Source: an uncultured Pedobacter sp.
Lineage (GTDB): Bacteria > Bacteroidota > Bacteroidia > Sphingobacteriales > Sphingobacteriaceae
NCBI GenBank assembly: GCA_938008555.1
Contig: CALLKE010000156.1
Location: 1-33,678 of the forward strand
Length of the DNA stretch: 33,678 nucleotides
Direction of reading: 5' to 3'
Of this stretch, positions 32,905 through 33,678 are shown piece after piece. The translations under genes and the position numbers were made by a program. How positions within the stretch are numbered: position 1 is the stretch's first letter; every line of letters begins with the position of its first letter. The notes below the pieces were generated by a model. That model had not been told where the DNA came from. It did no database searches and saw nothing but the letters and a program-made list of their open reading frames with translations.

Positions 32905-33570
32905 GTGCGCATACTAAGAAAAGTCTTCTTTTACTTTTTTGCAATTACCGTGATATGGGTGCTTATTTATCGCTTTGTAAATCCTCCTATCACACTGCTT
33001 ATGATTCAACGGGGTTTTGAACGGCAATCAGATAAGAAAGGATGGAAAATAAAAAAGAGGTGGCGTAATTATAATGAGCTTTCTAATAACTTAAAAAAAG
33101 CAGCTATCGCTGGTGAAGATGCTAACTTCTTATCACATTGGGGTTTTGACTTCAATGCTATCAAAAGAGCTTATCAAAAAAATAAGAGCGGAAGAAAGAT
33201 TCACGGAGGTAGCACAATCAGCCAGCAAACAGCAAAGAATGTATTCTTATGGCCGGATCGATCCTGGCTCAGGAAGGGCCTCGAAGCATATTTCACTATT
33301 CTGATTGAACTACTTTGGAGCAAGGAACGTATTCTAGAAGTGTATTTAAACGTAATTGAGATGGGTGATGGAATTTATGGGGCCGAAGCAGCCACCCAAA
33401 CATTTTTCAAGAAACCAGCTACTCATTTAAGCAAACTAGAAGCGTCTTTGCTTGTTGCAATTCTTCCTAATCCCTTGCATTGGTCTCCCAAAAAGCCAAC
33501 TCGATATATCCGTTACAGGCAACAAGTGATATTACGCAATATCCAAAGGCTAGAAAACCATAGTCTTTAA
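32905..33570 (+). CDS. mtgA: Monofunctional peptidoglycan glycosyltransferase (GT51)
   Basis: A 221-residue membrane-anchored enzyme that polymerises lipid II into glycan strands. The start codon is GTG at 32905. One membrane helix (about 7-24) is followed by the GT51 domain. The catalytic Glu71 lies in 'EDANFLSHWGFD', motif 2 is 'GGSTISQQTAKN' (101-112), motif 3 centres on Lys124 ('WLRKGLEAYF'), and motif 4 is 'KERILEVYLNVIEMG' (140-154). No transpeptidase domain follows, so it is the monofunctional MtgA type. It is transcribed separately from the ribosomal operon, which ends in a strong terminator just upstream. Confidence 0.93.
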   Translation: MRILRKVFFYFFAITVIWVLIYRFVNPPITLLMIQRGFERQSDKKGWKIKKRWRNYNELSNNLKKAAIAGEDANFLSHWGFDFNAIKRAYQKNKSGRKIHGGSTISQQTAKNVFLWPDRSWLRKGLEAYFTILIELLWSKERILEVYLNVIEMGDGIYGAEAATQTFFKKPATHLSKLEASLLVAILPNPLHWSPKKPTRYIRYRQQVILRNIQRLENHSL

Positions 33571-33625
33571 CTAAATGATGATCTAATATTTTCAAGCGAT
33601 TCCGATATAAGGGGTAAAACGAAAA

Positions 33626-33678
33626 GGTAGTGTATCTAAATGTATGATAGGTAATATTTGGATAAAATATGATCGAAA
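33626..33678 (-). mobile_element. Partial copy of the MITE/IS end (right window edge)
   Basis: These 53 bases are the exact reverse complement of 12810-12862, the other end of the internal 161-bp element. The copy starts 55 bases after the mtgA stop and runs off the window. AACGAAAA (33618-33625) would be its left target duplication. Confidence 0.75.

Noticed and set aside
1..33678. Whole window as a composite transposon bounded by two copies of the element
   Set aside because: The content is mostly core housekeeping genes, a third copy lies in the middle, and no transposase is visible. An assembly break at repeats explains the ends better.
1..33678. CRISPR arrays, prophage genes, rRNA genes
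   Set aside because: No regularly spaced repeats, phage structural genes or rRNA sequence were seen.

Overview
The window looks like chromosomal DNA of a Bacteroidetes bacterium, most likely family Sphingobacteriaceae (Sphingobacterium/Pedobacter-like). The grounds are AT-rich intergenic DNA, promoters of the TTTG-N18-20-TAnnTTTG type ahead of rpsF and tRNA-Ser, no obvious Shine-Dalgarno sites, a eukaryote-like NrdA/NrdB pair, a eukaryote-like NADP isocitrate dehydrogenase, a bactofilin/M23 pair, and an rpsF-rpsR-rplI operon. Species cannot be named from the sequence alone.

Layout. 1-55: end of a small inverted-repeat transposable element. 51-629 (-): YdeI/OmpD-associated family gene whose stop codon lies inside that element. 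1172-4630 (+): nrdB-nrdA, class Ia ribonucleotide reductase. 4631-5018: AT-rich gap with two strong hairpins. 5019-22620 (+): Tc (toxin complex) locus in the order TcB-TcC fusion (2540 aa), a 161-bp MITE with a perfect 8-bp target duplication, an unknown 122-aa gene, and a 3057-aa TcA. 22749-22838 (-): tRNA-Ser(GCT), convergent with tcA and separated from it by a 26-bp-stem hairpin. 22912-24987 (-): 7TM-HD phosphohydrolase. 25262-25411 (+): a 49-aa Cys-rich peptide that closely resembles streptolysin S precursors. 25556-29450 (-): rluD, icd, bactofilin and M23 peptidase. 29699-33570 (+): ABC exporter, rpsF-rpsR-rplI and mtgA. 33626-33678: the opposite end of the same transposable element.

How it works together. 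Housekeeping blocks (dNTP synthesis, TCA cycle, ribosome, peptidoglycan and cell shape) surround two accessory loci. In the Tc locus, TcA should form the pentameric translocation channel. The TcB-TcC fusion should form the hollow cocoon that holds a self-cleaved C-terminal effector of about 325 residues. That effector is unlike any I recognise and is G+C-richer than its surroundings. The second accessory locus is the lone SagA-like peptide gene, with no heterocycle-forming enzymes in the window. It is the most surprising object here. Both window ends stop inside copies of the same element, as expected if an assembly broke at a repeat.
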